NCBI GenBank assembly: GCA_030077755.1
Contig: JAQJZZ010000018.1
Location: 1,550,001-1,614,000 of the forward strand
Length of the DNA stretch: 64,000 bases
Reading direction: 5' to 3'
DNA from: Filosporella fistucella
Lineage: Eukaryota; Ascomycota; Leotiomycetes; Helotiales
In this document: piece after piece, positions 21,026 to 33,900 of the stretch
Position numbering within the stretch: position 1 is the stretch's first letter
How the letters are laid out: every line of letters starts with the position of its first letter
The notes under the pieces: model-generated
Told to the model about the DNA's origin: nothing
The model's database searches: none
What the model saw: the letters and a program-made list of their open reading frames with translations, nothing else
Made by a program: the position numbers and the translations under genes

Positions 21026-23412
21026 TCAATCTCCTAATGGCATGCTCTCCAGCTCCTCATGCAACTGCTTCCAGTTATCAGCTTGCAGCTCGGAATATTT
21101 CACACGCTCTTGCGCCCAGTCCTGGTTCCAGCGGCTGACATGATATTGCGACATTTGAAAGTACACCAATTCATCACGTATACACTCTTTAATGAAGACC
21201 CCACGAGCATGTTGAGCCACTATCGATTCTTTATCCTATTCCTAATGTTAGACCCGACCGTCTGAAGGTTTGTTAAGTGGAAGCTTACTCTGATTATGGC
21301 TTCTGTGACCTTTTCAATCTCACCGGGTTTAACCAGGCCCTCAGGCTTCGCTCGAATGGCGATAAGTTTGCTTTCATTGTTCTGGATTCTCCTTTCTAGA
21401 TACGGAATGTTATCTTTATCGTATCGATCCCGACGCTCGAACATGTCCCTCATGCTAACGAGAGTATCGCGTTGTCTTTTCAAATCTTCGAGAACTCCTT
21501 GGTCCCATGCCTTGGCCTCGTCTTCTAAGAGGCTTTGACTATTTGAGAGATGTTTTGCCGTAGCATGCAAGCCTTCGTTGAGGAGAGGGCAATCGTTTGT
21601 ATCGGTTGCGTATGTATCTTCCGATGCATCTGTTAGGGACTGTAATGAGAGAGAAAGTCGCAATTGGTCAGCTGCAAGGCCCTCGTTTCTTTTAGCTAGC
21701 CGATCCATGAGATTACACAGATTAATATAGATTTCGGCTGAACGCCGCACTCCGGTACGTGTACGGTCAAAAAGATCGTTCAGAGTGTTTGGCAGAGAGT
21801 CCTCCAGCCCAGGTGGAAGTGGTTTTCCTGTGAATTCTTCTTGAACAGAAATAGTAGCCTGTTTTCTCCAAACGGCAAGCTCCTGATGCTAATTAGCTAA
21901 ATCTTAGCCAGAGAGCATACAACCCGAGAATCGATATCTAACTTACGGTAGGTACTGTTAAAAACATGATGACCAATTGTTCTTGGCTAAGTACAGGGTG
22001 CCTGACAAGTGCATTCGCAAATCTTGCAAGCCCCCTTCTTCTCTTCTCAATGAAAGTGCTATCAGCAGCAAGATGATTGCCATTAACTGTTCGCCGTTAG
22101 ACCATGCTTGTTTGTACTTAAGAAGCCACATACCACCAACTCTCTTCGGAGGCAGAAGTGGCAGCTGCCGAAACGGAAATCTCTTCTGGAGACAGTCCAG
22201 AAGCCAGACAAAGTCGCTATAACGTCGCACAACTTTGCCTCCTCTCCTGACACTCGCAACTTGGTAGTTATGATGCTGAAACATAAACATCCCCTCTTTC
22301 TCGGGAAGTAGAGTAATCACGATGTTCTCCTCCACTCCTCCAGTCGATATTCGACCGCCACCAAACGAGCGATTCGGAGGATCTGAAGAAGGTCGGTCGC
22401 CGTCGCCTCCAGGGCCTCCGAATCCATCACCACTGATTGTATTGTCCGCAGAATTTCTGAAAGAAGTACCAGAACTTCCATCGTATGATCCCCATACCCC
22501 GGCTGCTGGAGTGGAGGACGGGTCCTCCGAAGGTTGGTCTGATGCTCCGTTGGAATCTTGAATTGAAGCAGTTGTAAAGTTGCTGGATGTCCTGACTGGC
22601 TCTCGAATGGCATCGGCTGACTGCCTCGTGTTGCCATTCCGGGGAGCTGATTCGTGATTATGGCCTCTGTGGAGAGCTGGACTGCCCCATGGGTCCGCTT
22701 CAGGAAACTCTAAAGAGCTTTTCCTCATTGTTCGAGGCTTTTGCTGCGACTGGCTAGCTGCGGGGATAGGAGGAGTTATAGGTCGTTGGGATGGCTTCGC
22801 TGCCAGTTCTCCAATCCCGGCCAGTGTTGTTGATGCTGCTGGAGATAAGCTAGGGAGCTTGGGCGTTGGTAAATCTGCAGAAATGAGTAAAGTCCTAGTG
22901 GGTCTCAGTGTAAAGAAAAAGCACTAACTCCGTCGCCTCTCATCAACGCTGTCTAATGTGATGTCTTCATGCTCTTGCGCCAATCCTATCAGTGCCAGCA
23001 AGACATTAAACTCGTTTCGAGTCAGATCTGGGATTTGACCACCAGAACTTATGATATTGATTATGCGACTCTGATCGTCAGCATCAAGATTGCTAGAACT
23101 TAGAACTCTCATTACACCAGCAGAGTTGACCTTGCCCGCTGAGTTATCGCACTCCTTGACCACGTTGTCGAAGATGTCTATGTATGGATCTGGAACATCG
23201 GCGGCTGGCAGCAAACTTTTGATCAATTCCCCACGAGCAGCCTTCTTCGGCGTCGGTAAGCCCCAAGGGGACGCTCCTGGGGCATTGTCATCGTCGAAAA
23301 GAGAGGATTTAGATCCTGGACTCGCAGCTGGCTCATCGTCGAAGAGAGATAGGCGGGATTTCGTAGCGGGCACTGGAACAGCTTCGTCCGGCGAAGTCCC
23401 GAATAACGACAT
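21026..23412 (-). CDS. mvp1: Sorting nexin Mvp1 (PX-BAR)
   Basis: PI3P-binding endosomal sorting nexin of the SNX8 group, acting in endosome-to-Golgi/vacuole sorting. Exons: 22929..23412, 22134..22874, 21947..22086, 21289..21888 and 21026..21235, giving 724 residues. I chose the ATG giving MSLFGTSPDEA because the family starts this way. The frame extends upstream to 23556 with unrelated sequence. Residues about 80-160 hold an EH-like helical part. The PX domain at about 345-455 has the PI3P-binding RRYSDF, LPPKRVG and RRRGLARF. A BAR-type helical region follows, with DRLAKRNEGLAADQLRLSLS. The C-terminal exon reads DKESIVAQHARGVF and YFQMSQYHVSRW, strongly Mvp1-like. All introns are 47-58 bp. 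Confidence 0.93.
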
Positions 23413-24140
23413 TGGGGATAGCCGCCGCGTAACAGGGATACTGTGAGCACAATAAGCTGAAAGGAGTACAGGTATTGCTGCTCCAGAATTGATTATGTAG
23501 TCCACAAGATAGAGATCAATGATGAAGCTTGCAGTGAGGATGGCGGGAAGCTCCAAAGCCTGGCCTGGCTAGCGGCGCAGACTGAGGTGCTAAATAAACA
23601 CCCCTGTCAATATGCAGGTCAAAGCTCTTCGAACAGACCTCGGGAGGCTTCAACTGTCGAGCTGCTGGGAACGGATTTAAGAAATCATCAGAATTGTTTT
23701 AGTAAACATTAAAGATGCCAAGCTCTCCGTGTCCTTGTCATGTTATGAATCTCTAATCTCGCATCGACTCACGGAAGCGAAAAAAGAGCATACAATCTAG
23801 GTCAGGACTTAGAGATGACGGTCTCCATGTAATACAAACTTCTGTAAACTGTCCTTCGGAGACCCGAAAAATTAGAAAACTGATTTACTTCCAATAACAC
23901 AGCATCAAGTAAAATGTTCTTCAGTCATTGAGATCAATTCAAGAACACCCAATATTCTTGTATTATCTGGTGGGTTGGGCTTGATATGGCATGTTTTGAA
24001 AAAGGTGCAGATAACAATTCCTGTATTCAGGGGTAGTGCGGATTGTGCAAGTACACCTGCTGCGGCATGACCATCCATAGAGTTCGCGAACTCAAAAGTG
24101 TCTTGTTATAATACACGCCCAAGGGGGATCAATTGGCCTC
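23413..24140. other. Intergenic
   Basis: mvp1 upstream region and uL15m 3' region. No gene, RNA or repeat was recognised. Confidence 0.45.
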
Positions 24141-25076
24141 CTACCATAGCTTGTTCTCCGATACTGCTGCACCTCCAGCTTTCTTCGCCTTTCTCCGTGT
24201 TCCGGTTCCAGGTGTCTTGAAAAACAAACTTGGGCCATGGCCTTCTTCTACCAAATGACTCAAGTATCCTCTGTGAGCTGAGTCTCGATAATATTCAAGG
24301 TCTTTCCGGCTTGTTGGGTCAGGAAGACGATAGGAGTATGGCGCTGCTGAGGCAACAGCAGTGAGTATGGGCGAAGATTCTGAACCAGGGGGTGTGTGGG
24401 CGAGGGGAATGAAGCTTGATTCCGACTCCCCCTTTAGTATCCGCTTTATGGAATGTTTTGTGTAGTATCTTGTGGTAACTGTCCCTCCGACGGCCTCAAT
24501 CGCCTCAATTGCTTGTGCAGATGCACGAGATACCAGAATATTGATCGGAGTCTTGAGTTCCTCCTTACCTCGTGCTAACAATTTCACTCCGTCCTTGATG
24601 CCGTGAAGGCAACGCGACTCGGCCAATTCCTTCAATGTGATGGGTCGTGTAGGATCGAGTCGACCTTGGTCAATCCATGATTGTATCCGATTGACGTTGA
24701 TCGGAGTCATCTCGACAGAGAAACTGAAAGGTGAGTTAGATTGCATGTATTTTCAATTTAGAAGACCATACCGATTCTCAAAGCCCCTCGTTCCATGAAC
24801 GATATCTGGCGGCGTCTGACCACCCTGAAATCTTGCAGGCACCTTTCCATGCTGTTTCTGTCCTTTATGACCTCTCCCCGATGTTTTCCCTTTCCCTGAA
24901 GATGGACCTCGTCCACGTCGAATCCGTTTATTATACGCTCCAGGATTGTCAGAGAGAGTTGCAAGAATCGAAGCAGTCCGAGCTTGCATTAATTGTGGCA
25001 GAAATGAATTCCATACTGATGGAGCAGTATATGCTCCCCAGCAGTTTGCCGTGAGCGCTTGTAATCGTGGCGGCAT
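24141..25076 (-). CDS. mrpl10: Mitochondrial large-subunit ribosomal protein uL15m
   Basis: Component of the mitochondrial 54S subunit. Exons are 24772..25076 and 24141..24723, with a 48-bp intron, giving 295 residues. The signature Gly-rich basic segment [20 protein letters not shown] is followed by [20 protein letters not shown] and [23 protein letters not shown] across the splice. Then come the uL15 core ([30 protein letters not shown]) and an [18 protein letters not shown] strand typical of the family. A fungal C-terminal extension follows. The N-terminal 45 residues ([24 protein letters not shown]) look like a mitochondrial presequence. The GT90 gene is divergent, 339 bp away. Confidence 0.92.
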
Positions 25077-25415
25077 TGTTGCCGTTGTCGTGAATCGCTC
25101 CTTGCATTTTGGTGTTTTCGGACCCTAGACTGTCTAAGGTCGAGAAGCGGCATGCTGCTTTAGCCAAATACCGGGCAACACAACTTGGTAAAAGCAGCGC
25201 ATCACTTCCCAATCTGGACTCAAAGTCCTCGACTGGCTGAGACATATTTGAAAGAAGGAAGGATAGCAGGAGGACATTAGAGACAAATCTATCTGTTTAT
25301 TTCAGTTCACATTTTAATCTCTTTCTTCAATTTTTCTGCTTCAAAATGCGTCCAATACTCTCAATTCCCTGGCTAATTCACACAACGGCAGTCAATATCT
25401 AAGAGTTGCAACACA
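25077..25415. promoter_or_regulatory. Divergent promoter, uL15m / GT90 glycosyltransferase
   Basis: Upstream region of both genes. A minus-strand frame starting at 25245 (98 codons) overlaps exon 1 of uL15m out of frame and has no family resemblance, so I treat it as a 5' leader or chance. Confidence 0.4.
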
Positions 25416-27716
25416 ATGCTTGACTTCGATCAGAGAAGGCGGCGAACCTTTATCTTTCTATTTATCGTTGCCTCTGTTGTTATTTTTATCAACATTTCCA
25501 TTCTGTCTGGTATTGACTTACGATCGAGAATCCAAAGCATCCAAATATCCATCCCTAGCAAAAGTCAGGGCTCCAGCCATCACTCAAATCCAGATCCGAA
25601 TGCAAGTCTGCGTCCAGTTAAAAGAAAACCCCCTTACTGATGATCTAGTTACCCAAATTGTCTTCGTGGCACGAAGACAATGGCTATTTCGAGGATCATG
25701 CTCGGGTACATGACAATCATCCTATCCTCGACCTCATGAGAGATGCAGATATTGCTTGGACAATATACGAGGAAAGTAAATCTAGGAATTTCAGAGAAAC
25801 TGTGGCAAGATATCGTAGTGATTACGGGCGAAATCCTCCACCACGGTTTGATGATTGGTACAAGTTCGCAAGAGAGAGACGAGTGCATAACCTAGACGAC
25901 TTCGGTCAAATAATGGATGACCTGCGGCCATTCTGGGGCGTTGAGCCCTCAACCATCCGATCTTTGGCAGCACATTTGCACGAGAATCCTGAGAATGGCA
26001 TATCTGGACTGCATATCCGTGATGGGAGAATTTGGAAGTTGACAAATCCCAATTGGCGTGTCGAGACCATGGCAGAAATGGTAAAGCCATTTGCCAAATT
26101 TCTACCAGATATGGATGTGGCGATGAATCGTCTAGACCAACCTCGGGTCATTGTACCATGGGAGAACATACAAGCATTGCTAGCTAAAGAGAATGCTACC
26201 AGGCAATTCGATCTAAATACCGCCCTTGACTGGACACTCAATATGACCGGACTGTTGAAAGACAACGACACCTCTCCTGTTATCACAGATCCTCTGTTTT
26301 TTGAGGCATCAGGCAAGCAGTACATGTTGATTGCCAAAGAAGGCTGTCCACCAGAGTCACATGCCAGAAATACTAGTGCATTTGCTCAAACATCTGAATC
26401 AATGTACAAAGATGGGCGGGGGGGTTTCATAACTAACTTCAATCGCTCCTCTGATCTGTGTACAATTGGGCCTGAGGTCGAAAGCAAACATGGGTTTCTG
26501 TTCGCGCCCAGCACAATAATTGCGACGAGGCAGCTGGTTCCGATTTTTGGAGAATGCAAAGTAAACGTCAACAATGACATCCTCTTCCCTGCAAATATGT
26601 ATTACAAAAACGACGATCGATATGCATACGATTCTACCTTCGACTATGAGTGGGATGACAAAAGAGATACTATGGTTTGGAGAGGAGTCACTTCTGGCGG
26701 GACCAACACTGCAGATAATTGGCAAGACATGCACCGCCAGCGGCTTGTTCTTTCTACCAATGCAACCGTCATGGCCAGCAAAGGAGTTAGAATCATGACT
26801 CAAGATGTGAGCAATAAGGACTATTACATAAACTTCATGAATTTCAACTCTAGTGCATTTGCTTCCGAGCATACAGATGTGGGATTTACTGGGTCCTTCG
26901 CATGTAAGTAATTCTATGGAGATTGGCATCCGTACAACACACGTTATGGGGTACATGCAGTAATTCCCACCCAAAAGCACCTTTCCAAAACTTATACGGG
27001 CTGATTTGGAAGCTAATCCCACTCTCTCATTCACAGGTGTGCCGGATTGCCATTTCTATGACAGCGTTTGGACCTATAAAAATATGACAACTCTGAGTGA
27101 ACAGTTTGAATCCAAGTATGTTGTTGATGTTGATGGGCATTCATTTTCGGGCAGGTGGCATGCCTTTCTTCAGAGCAAAAGTCTTGGTATCAAGAGCACA
27201 ATCTTTCGGGAGTGGCATGACTCAAGATTATTTCCATGGAGGCATTTTGTGCCTCTCGATAATCGATATGACGAACTTTATAGTATATTGACATACTTCA
27301 TTGGGCTTGGTAGCCCTTCAGAGGCGAATTCGAGCCTACCATATATGCCCAGACAGTAAGGGATAATCTTTCTTTGACATCAATAGCATACACTGTGCAT
27401 TTCCATCATCTTCTATTCTCTCAAAGTTTCCCCATCAATTAGAGCACTCGCTGATTGTTCTACAGCGATTTCGAAGCTCGTAAGCTCGGGCTTCAGGGGA
27501 GGGAATGGGCACGTAAGGTTTTACGTCGAGAGGATATAGAAGTGAGTTTACTTCCTCGAAGAGTATGGAACACATTTGACATATCTACAGATCTACACGT
27601 TTCGCTTGCTACTCGAATATGCTCGGATAATTGATGACAATCGCGACATGATAGGCTTCTCCGGCGATGGAAGTGAACTTGATATATTCGATGCTGGAAA
27701 CCCTGCTATTCCATAA
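25416..27716 (+). CDS. GT90 (CAP10-like) glycosyltransferase, type II membrane protein
   Basis: Family of Golgi transferases that includes Cryptococcus Cap10 and the xylosyltransferase Cxt1. The acceptor here is unknown. The start ATG 25416 gives RRRRTF then a signal-anchor helix (IFLFIVASVVIFINISIL). Catalytic-region exons: about 25649..26903, 27037..27355, 27466..27541 and 27591..27716, all joining in phase. Visible: HPILDLMRDADIAW, RYRSDYGRNPPPRFDDWY, DILFPANMYY, DKRDTMVWRGVTSGG (the family's W-R-G motif), MASKGVRIMTQD, DVDGHSFSGRWHAFLQS, FREWHDSRLFPWRHFVPL, and the end GREWARKVLRREDIE|IYTFRLLLEYARIIDD. The junction between the anchor exon and the catalytic exon (25606-25676) is not resolved. 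Confidence 0.85.
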
Positions 27717-28999
27717 TGAAAGAGAACTGTACTACATTACCTCATTGAATACACAGATATAGTTTCGGGCTCATCTATGTATAACATAGGAGAGCGCGGT
27801 TCCAAGTTTCAGCTCGTGCATCCCAAGTGAATGCCCTCAAATTTTCGATTTCTGGTCCCTCATCAAAACCACACGGGTTACTATTATCGCAGCAGCATCT
27901 GATGGGCCCAGAGCAGTCACATCTAACTTTACGAATTCTGCGCAGTTATCATCAAGATCCTTGGTCCCTCATTTCGTCTAGTAGAGAGATATGTAGCAGC
28001 ATACTCTTCCCTATCTTTGACTTAGTCTAGCCTGCGTTGTACTTACTCCCGTTGTGTATTGACTTCTCAAGCACTCAGTACGATGAGGAAAAAGCACATT
28101 CACGGGAATATGCCGCTTCGACATGCTCTTAGACCACTGATTCAACCCAGCTCGTTATCACTTTTGAAATTCATCAAGAGGTAGCTTGCGAACTTTAGAA
28201 AGGTTCATTTTTGACTTGAAACGATCTTACATAAATTCACGGTGCCTGGGCGGTTGCGAGAGAGTTGAAAGCTACACTCGAGCATCCCTCCAAGCTTCCT
28301 GGTATTGAGCAGTAGAGCGTGGTAGAAGAGCACCAGCCAGGTCAGTATGACTATGATTGCGAATCTGATTAGCAGCGTTGTCAATGCAGGTGTAGGTGCA
28401 GAGTACTGGTTTCATTTATAACACAGCCACTGCCATATCATTTTTCTCTAGTGCTTTGCAATCGTCTGCTTGCTGGAGCCCGGCCAGCTATTGATAGATG
28501 TTTATGGTAATGCCATGCTACAGATGGTTTGCCTTGTTGTAATACTACTTTCAAACTTACTTGAGATAAGGCAGGGTAGAATGTGTAGTATACTGAATGC
28601 AGTTCTAGAAGCTGTTTCGAAGTGACGAACTGATATGACTGCTTCAGATGGCAAAATCCCAAATTCCGAGTCGTGGTGGGATTAATGTTTTATGCTACAG
28701 AACAACAAACTTTGAGGCTTCTATGCATGATTTGTACCAATGATAGGGCCGAATAAGCAGCAAATGCAATGGTTGCGCTTGCAGATTTCAAAAGATCAAA
28801 CTTTCAAACAGTACAATTCCGAGAACAGCAAGCGCGCTTTTCTTACAGCAATGCAAGAATTGTGAGCATCAGCAGAATCATGTCAGTGTTTCGAGATCGA
28901 TATGATATCTCATGGCCGGATAGCTGTACACCAGAATAGCAGGAGAAATTGACGTCTTCTATTCAATTAGTACAGTTTCCTCTTTGAAGTTTGATCTAT
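27717..28999. other. Intergenic, convergent 3' ends
   Basis: Between the GT90 stop and the NAD kinase stop. Short frames only, no motif. I see nothing in it. Confidence 0.45.
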
Positions 29000-30924
29000 T
29001 CATGACCACTCTTTGTAGCTTTTTTGTCTTTGCCTGGTATTCCAGCCCAGTTTCCCACTGATACTATTCACCCAGTCCTCCGATCGCCTTCCTTGTGGCA
29101 TCACATTCGCAAAAGGGTATCTGCTAGCACTGATTGTAACATAATCGCCAGGCCTCAACTCCACTCGCTCTCTGCCATCAAAACTTGCCCAACTGCTAGT
29201 TCTAGCGTCGTAGGGAACACCAACACGAAGGACAATGGTATCTGGGAGGATTATGGGACGGAATGAGAGTGTATGTGCACATATTGCTGTCACCAAAATC
29301 ACAGGATTTTCGGGATGGCAGAGAGAGCCACCAGCAGCAAGGTTGTAGGCAGTGGACCCCGTTGGAGTAGCGACACATATACCGTCTGCTTGAACGGAAG
29401 TGAAATGCTCATCGTCACCGAATATCTCGATCGAAGACATTGCTGTGGAGATTTCAGCGCAATCCGTGGATTAGGAGGTTTGAAATTGAGACTTACTCGG
29501 ATTTGGGCCGCGATCGACCACGATATCATTCAGTATCTCAAATGTGCCATCGGGTCGATGTGTTCGCTCATCCTCTTTCTCCTCCCCAACGAGCTCTTCA
29601 ACCAAATCGCGGCTTGCTCTTTCCGATTTCTCCTCCTCTGTGTCTTCGCTTCTATTTTCATCCTCACTGTTGCTTCCATTTTGGATTGTAGAGCGGTTTC
29701 TTTTCTGACTTCTCATGACGGTACCCTCGAATCGTAGTCTGAGACTGATGGTAACACCATCTCGGAATGCTTTTGTCAGGGCATCTTGATACTCATCGTA
29801 ATCAAACTTCGTCAAGAAACCCAAGCTACCCAATGCAAAGCTTAAGACAGGGGGGACTATGCGCTGAAACAACCAACTGGCATACAAGACTGTGCCATCA
29901 CCTCCGAGGGTGACTACGAAATCGAATGTATGCGGTCGTGTCCGACACATGTCGTTTTTCCAATATCGCAGCCTCTTTTCTAGATTACCGTTCTCTCCGT
30001 TGTAATCTTGTTGCTGCGTATATTCCTTTTCAAGCTCCTCCAATAGACCCTGCGAATCAAATTTTTTGTTATCACGTAGATTATCCTCTACCCAAACAGT
30101 GTATCTAACTTCTCGCTCAGGACTAAGTAGCCATTTTGTGACCTCCCTTGTGTTGCCAATAAGCGTTTCGTCGTGGGCTTTGGTAAGGAGGAAGACTGTC
30201 CGAACCTTGAGCTTCAAGCGTATACTTCCCAGTCGCTTGCTCAATTCCCGCACGCCCCAAGCCATATCAGAAAGTTGCTTCTTGGTAAGAAGTCTGCTGT
30301 GCACCACGCTGTGATCTGTGGGAGGCTCCATCCTCTGCTCAGACATGGATTCATCAGCATGATGTGCCTCCATCCGCCGTTTCCATGACTTCTCATCCTC
30401 TTGTCCAGAGATGTCGTCCTTCTCCTCTCCATCACATCCTTTTATTTCTACCATTGTGTCGGCATTGGAGCTTGTGTTCAATCCCGAATCTATCCTCCGT
30501 TGAGATAGGGTTTCTGCGATACTTTCAAGCGCTCCAGTATTATTCCACTCTCCATGTTTTCTCTGGCTTTCAAGCAGTGCGTGCACATAGCATTCCGTGT
30601 TTTTCCTCCTCTGGAATGCATGTGCAGGATTCTCGGTCATGACAAGGGAGGATTTTCGGCGATGTGCATTCTGGGCATCAAAAACCACCTGCTGGCGCAT
30701 GAGCTACGATATAGCAGAGAGGGATCCTGGACAGTTGCAATTACCTCAAGAGCATGTTGGTATTCTGTATCACTAGCGCTCGATACGACCTGCTGCTGTT
30801 AACTCTATCTCAACGAAAGTGCGTCGCTCAGTCCACAAACCTCTTCGTGAGGACTGAATGGACCTGGACCATCATACTGATGGCGCTCAGGTAAATGAAT
30901 TCTTGGAGGAGCAGATTGAGGCAT
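29000..30924 (-). CDS. NAD kinase (ATP-NAD kinase)
   Basis: Phosphorylates NAD+ (some relatives NADH) to NADP(H). Exons: 30841..30924, 30745..30789, 29497..30688 and 29000..29442, giving 587 residues. The start ATG 30922-30924 gives MPQSAPPRIHLPERHQYDG. The two short exons join in phase to VVFDAQNAHRRKSS. The catalytic GGDGT is at about 305-309 (FDFVVTLGGDGTVLYASW), then LGSLGFLTKF, NDIVVDRGPNPT|MSSIEIFGDD, ATPTGSTAYNLAAGGSL (NAD-binding), HTLSFRPIILPD and FDGRERVELRPGD. About 60 Glu/Ser-rich residues sit between the GGDGT half and NDIVVDRG, a low-complexity insertion compared with yeast Utr1. Cytosolic or mitochondrial placement cannot be told; no clear presequence is visible. Confidence 0.94.
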
Positions 30925-33900
30925 ATTTGATAGATAAGTGATTCTGAACAGCACCTGTCTTCTTTTTGACCCGACGTCATGCACGTCACCACCAACTTTC
31001 CAGCAGCAACCACGAAGGCTTTGGCGAGGAGAAAGCGCCTGTCACATACGGTAGATTGAGCAGCTCACCAGCAGACGTTTCAATTTCCATCTGTTTTACC
31101 TTAGTGAAGAGCCTCCATCTTTGAATTGAAATTATCCTACCTGCTTTCCCCCTTGCATCAACGACATCTCTGCACCAAGCTGAATCATCAAGTGAAAATC
31201 ATCAATTTGCAGACGCGGAACATCCTCGGGTAAGGTATTCTCTGTTGGCTCAGAACATGTGGTTTCATTACCGATAACGATAACAACCACCGATAAGCCC
31301 CTCCCTAATTGAACCCCTCACCCCTTCTCATAATTCATACGAAGGACATGGTCCAAAGTCCGAGATACAGGATAAAATATGTTGGGATACCGTACTATTA
31401 TTATGCCATATCTTTCGGGATTTTCAGATCAAATTTCTGATGTCCTGAACAACAGGAGCCAATATTCTCTAGGGCACCCAAGGAGAATCCGTACGGGGAT
31501 CCAGCATGCATCAGCAGATAACCTTGAGAGCTGTTTACTCGGAACCTTTACCAGTTGCTTCGAAATCTGGTCAAGAATGGTTCTGTGATGGACTTGAACG
31601 AAAGGATACGTACCAAACTCGAATCAAGAACGAGGCGGGAATCAATGAGTAGCCCACTTGCAGTTTGTTTACACCACCATTTTGATTAAACTTGGACAGC
31701 GCGACAAGGGATTGCTAAGAGCAGTCTCATCTGACAACAAAGTCTTCATCCATGGGAGGCTTGTCTCAACCGTCATGAGTTCTTCAGATGAAAAACAACC
31801 AAATAGCATGACACATCATGAGAAGGCTAGAATACACCCTAGATACTCTCCTTTACTTCTAAGTAAACAGCTCTACATTCGTATTCAGTCATGATCCACG
31901 ATAGCTATCGCCACCCTTTCTTTTGCATGTCCATCGCTGGAGCTCTGAGATGGAACAACTCATACGACACACCTATCCTAGTTCTCGCGGACATTGAAAG
32001 TGGCTCCTCGGGTCGCCTTTCCTGAGGGTCAATCAAATCAAATGCCATGGGGCAGGGAGTGAGAAAAGAGGAAGATATCACTGATGAACGAAGCCATAAC
32101 AACTGGGAGAATGCGGCCAAGCTTACACACCGTGACAAGCCAGTCGCAAAAGGAGATGTCAATCGCTGGCACTCTCTACACGGTTCAAGGGAAGAATCCT
32201 GATTCTACGACAGGACAAACTGAGGGTGTTAGCTTGGCTAAACCTTCTCAATCAGTGTGGTATGAATGAATGATCAATACTGTCGTAAAAGCCAGACCGC
32301 CATGAGCGCCAAATGTTGATTCCAACCTTACTTTACCTTCCAACCCTACCATTTCTGTTCCATTCCCTCCCCATTACGCCCCATTATCCTAGCCAGGGAA
32401 TGCAAATGTGGCATGCTTCAAGTACCATAACCGTATCGGAATTGTCTTGAGCATCGGTGCTATTTCCCGTCGCCTTCGTTCAATTCACCCGCAAGGTCTG
32501 TCTGTTTTGACTCTCGTGCCAGGCCGCCTTCGCGGGAGGTCATCTTGATCCAGTGACGGATGATGCGAAGCACAAGGACAAGCGTAGAGGAAAGTCCCTC
32601 TGAGGCAGTTTCCTCGATCCTTCTCTGACCACACACCTCCCCTTCATCCAGCGGCAGCCGTGTTCAAAAGGAGGTTGGTCGGCTAAGAAAGAAAAAAAAA
32701 GCTATCTGCATCAAGGATTTCAGAGCAACCACCTTAAACCACCAGCCATGGATGCACTATCGGCAGCACGCGCATTCGCTCCATCTGATGTGTCCCCTCT
32801 CTCGTAATGTGAATCTGCACGCTTGGAGAGGGTAATACTTGGTTCGTAAGCCTGCATACGATGAAAGATTGAAGGGGTTTGTTTTGACGGGTCATCATTT
32901 GACGGCTTTTTCAATGACTCGCTCTTCGTTATTGAATGCTTTGCGACTAACGCCTTGGGAGTTGCGCATTCTCGTGGCTGAGTTCTAGACACAAAAGTAA
33001 TGTTGGCTTCCATGCTGCAGAAGTGTAATCTCAGCCGGCCTGCGCTGAATTTCAAAGCAAGGTTGAGATGCATCATCACAGTGGGCTTTGCAAATTAGTT
33101 CCAAGAGAGCAGGATAATTGATTTGTTAAGGACTGCTAGTCAACGTCCCTCCGAACGACGGTCACTAAAGTTGATGATGGCACCGTGGTGGAACCTCGAA
33201 CACCAGGTCAAGCAGTCCATCAAATCATGCTATGATAGTTTGAGGCGGAGATATCAGTGCGAGAAACTTCGCATCCACTGCGTTCCGCGAATCCGATCAG
33301 GCCTGGTTGATACTTATGCTGGTGTTTGATATGACTGGTACAACATAGGTGTCGCCATCAGAGTCAAAGTCCTGGACAACTCAATGAAACACTTTGTGAC
33401 ATTCAGATCGAGAAGGTTTCAAGCGGAGGATAATTGGCTTGATAGTTGATAGATGTATCGGGTGATTGCATCACTCAAGGCCATTCCTCTCCGCACCAAA
33501 GGGTGATGTACCGGCTGAGTGTATCAATTTAAGTTTCGCACCGCAAGTGCAAATTTCAGCTGCCTTTGTGATACTAGCGGAGTGCCAAAGAAACTTCCAT
33601 CCGTTGTTTCCTGGAACCTGATCGGCGGAGCCAGACCAAGTAAAGCTCTCTATAAATTCACTTCATGGCGTCTTCTTGTCTCAATGTCTTTCAAATAATA
33701 GAAGATGCAGGGGCAAGGTTCTGCATTCCATTTGACTGTGTTCAGGCTCGACCTCGCCTCAGTTCACCGAGGAACAAGAAACGATGGAGATCGAAAACAT
33801 GATTGTTAAGGAGAATGAATCCAGCTTCTTAGCCAATAATGATTGAGGTCTTCAGCAGTCCAGGTTAGCGGTCTGCCCCCAGCAAGTCATGCCAGAAGCG

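Noticed and set aside
25077..25245. Minus-strand frame of 98 codons upstream of and overlapping uL15m
   Set aside because: Out of frame with uL15m and no family resemblance; the ATG at 25076 already gives a normal presequence.
32720..33079. 119-codon minus-strand frame in the gene-poor region
   Set aside because: No motif, no splice context and ordinary chance length.
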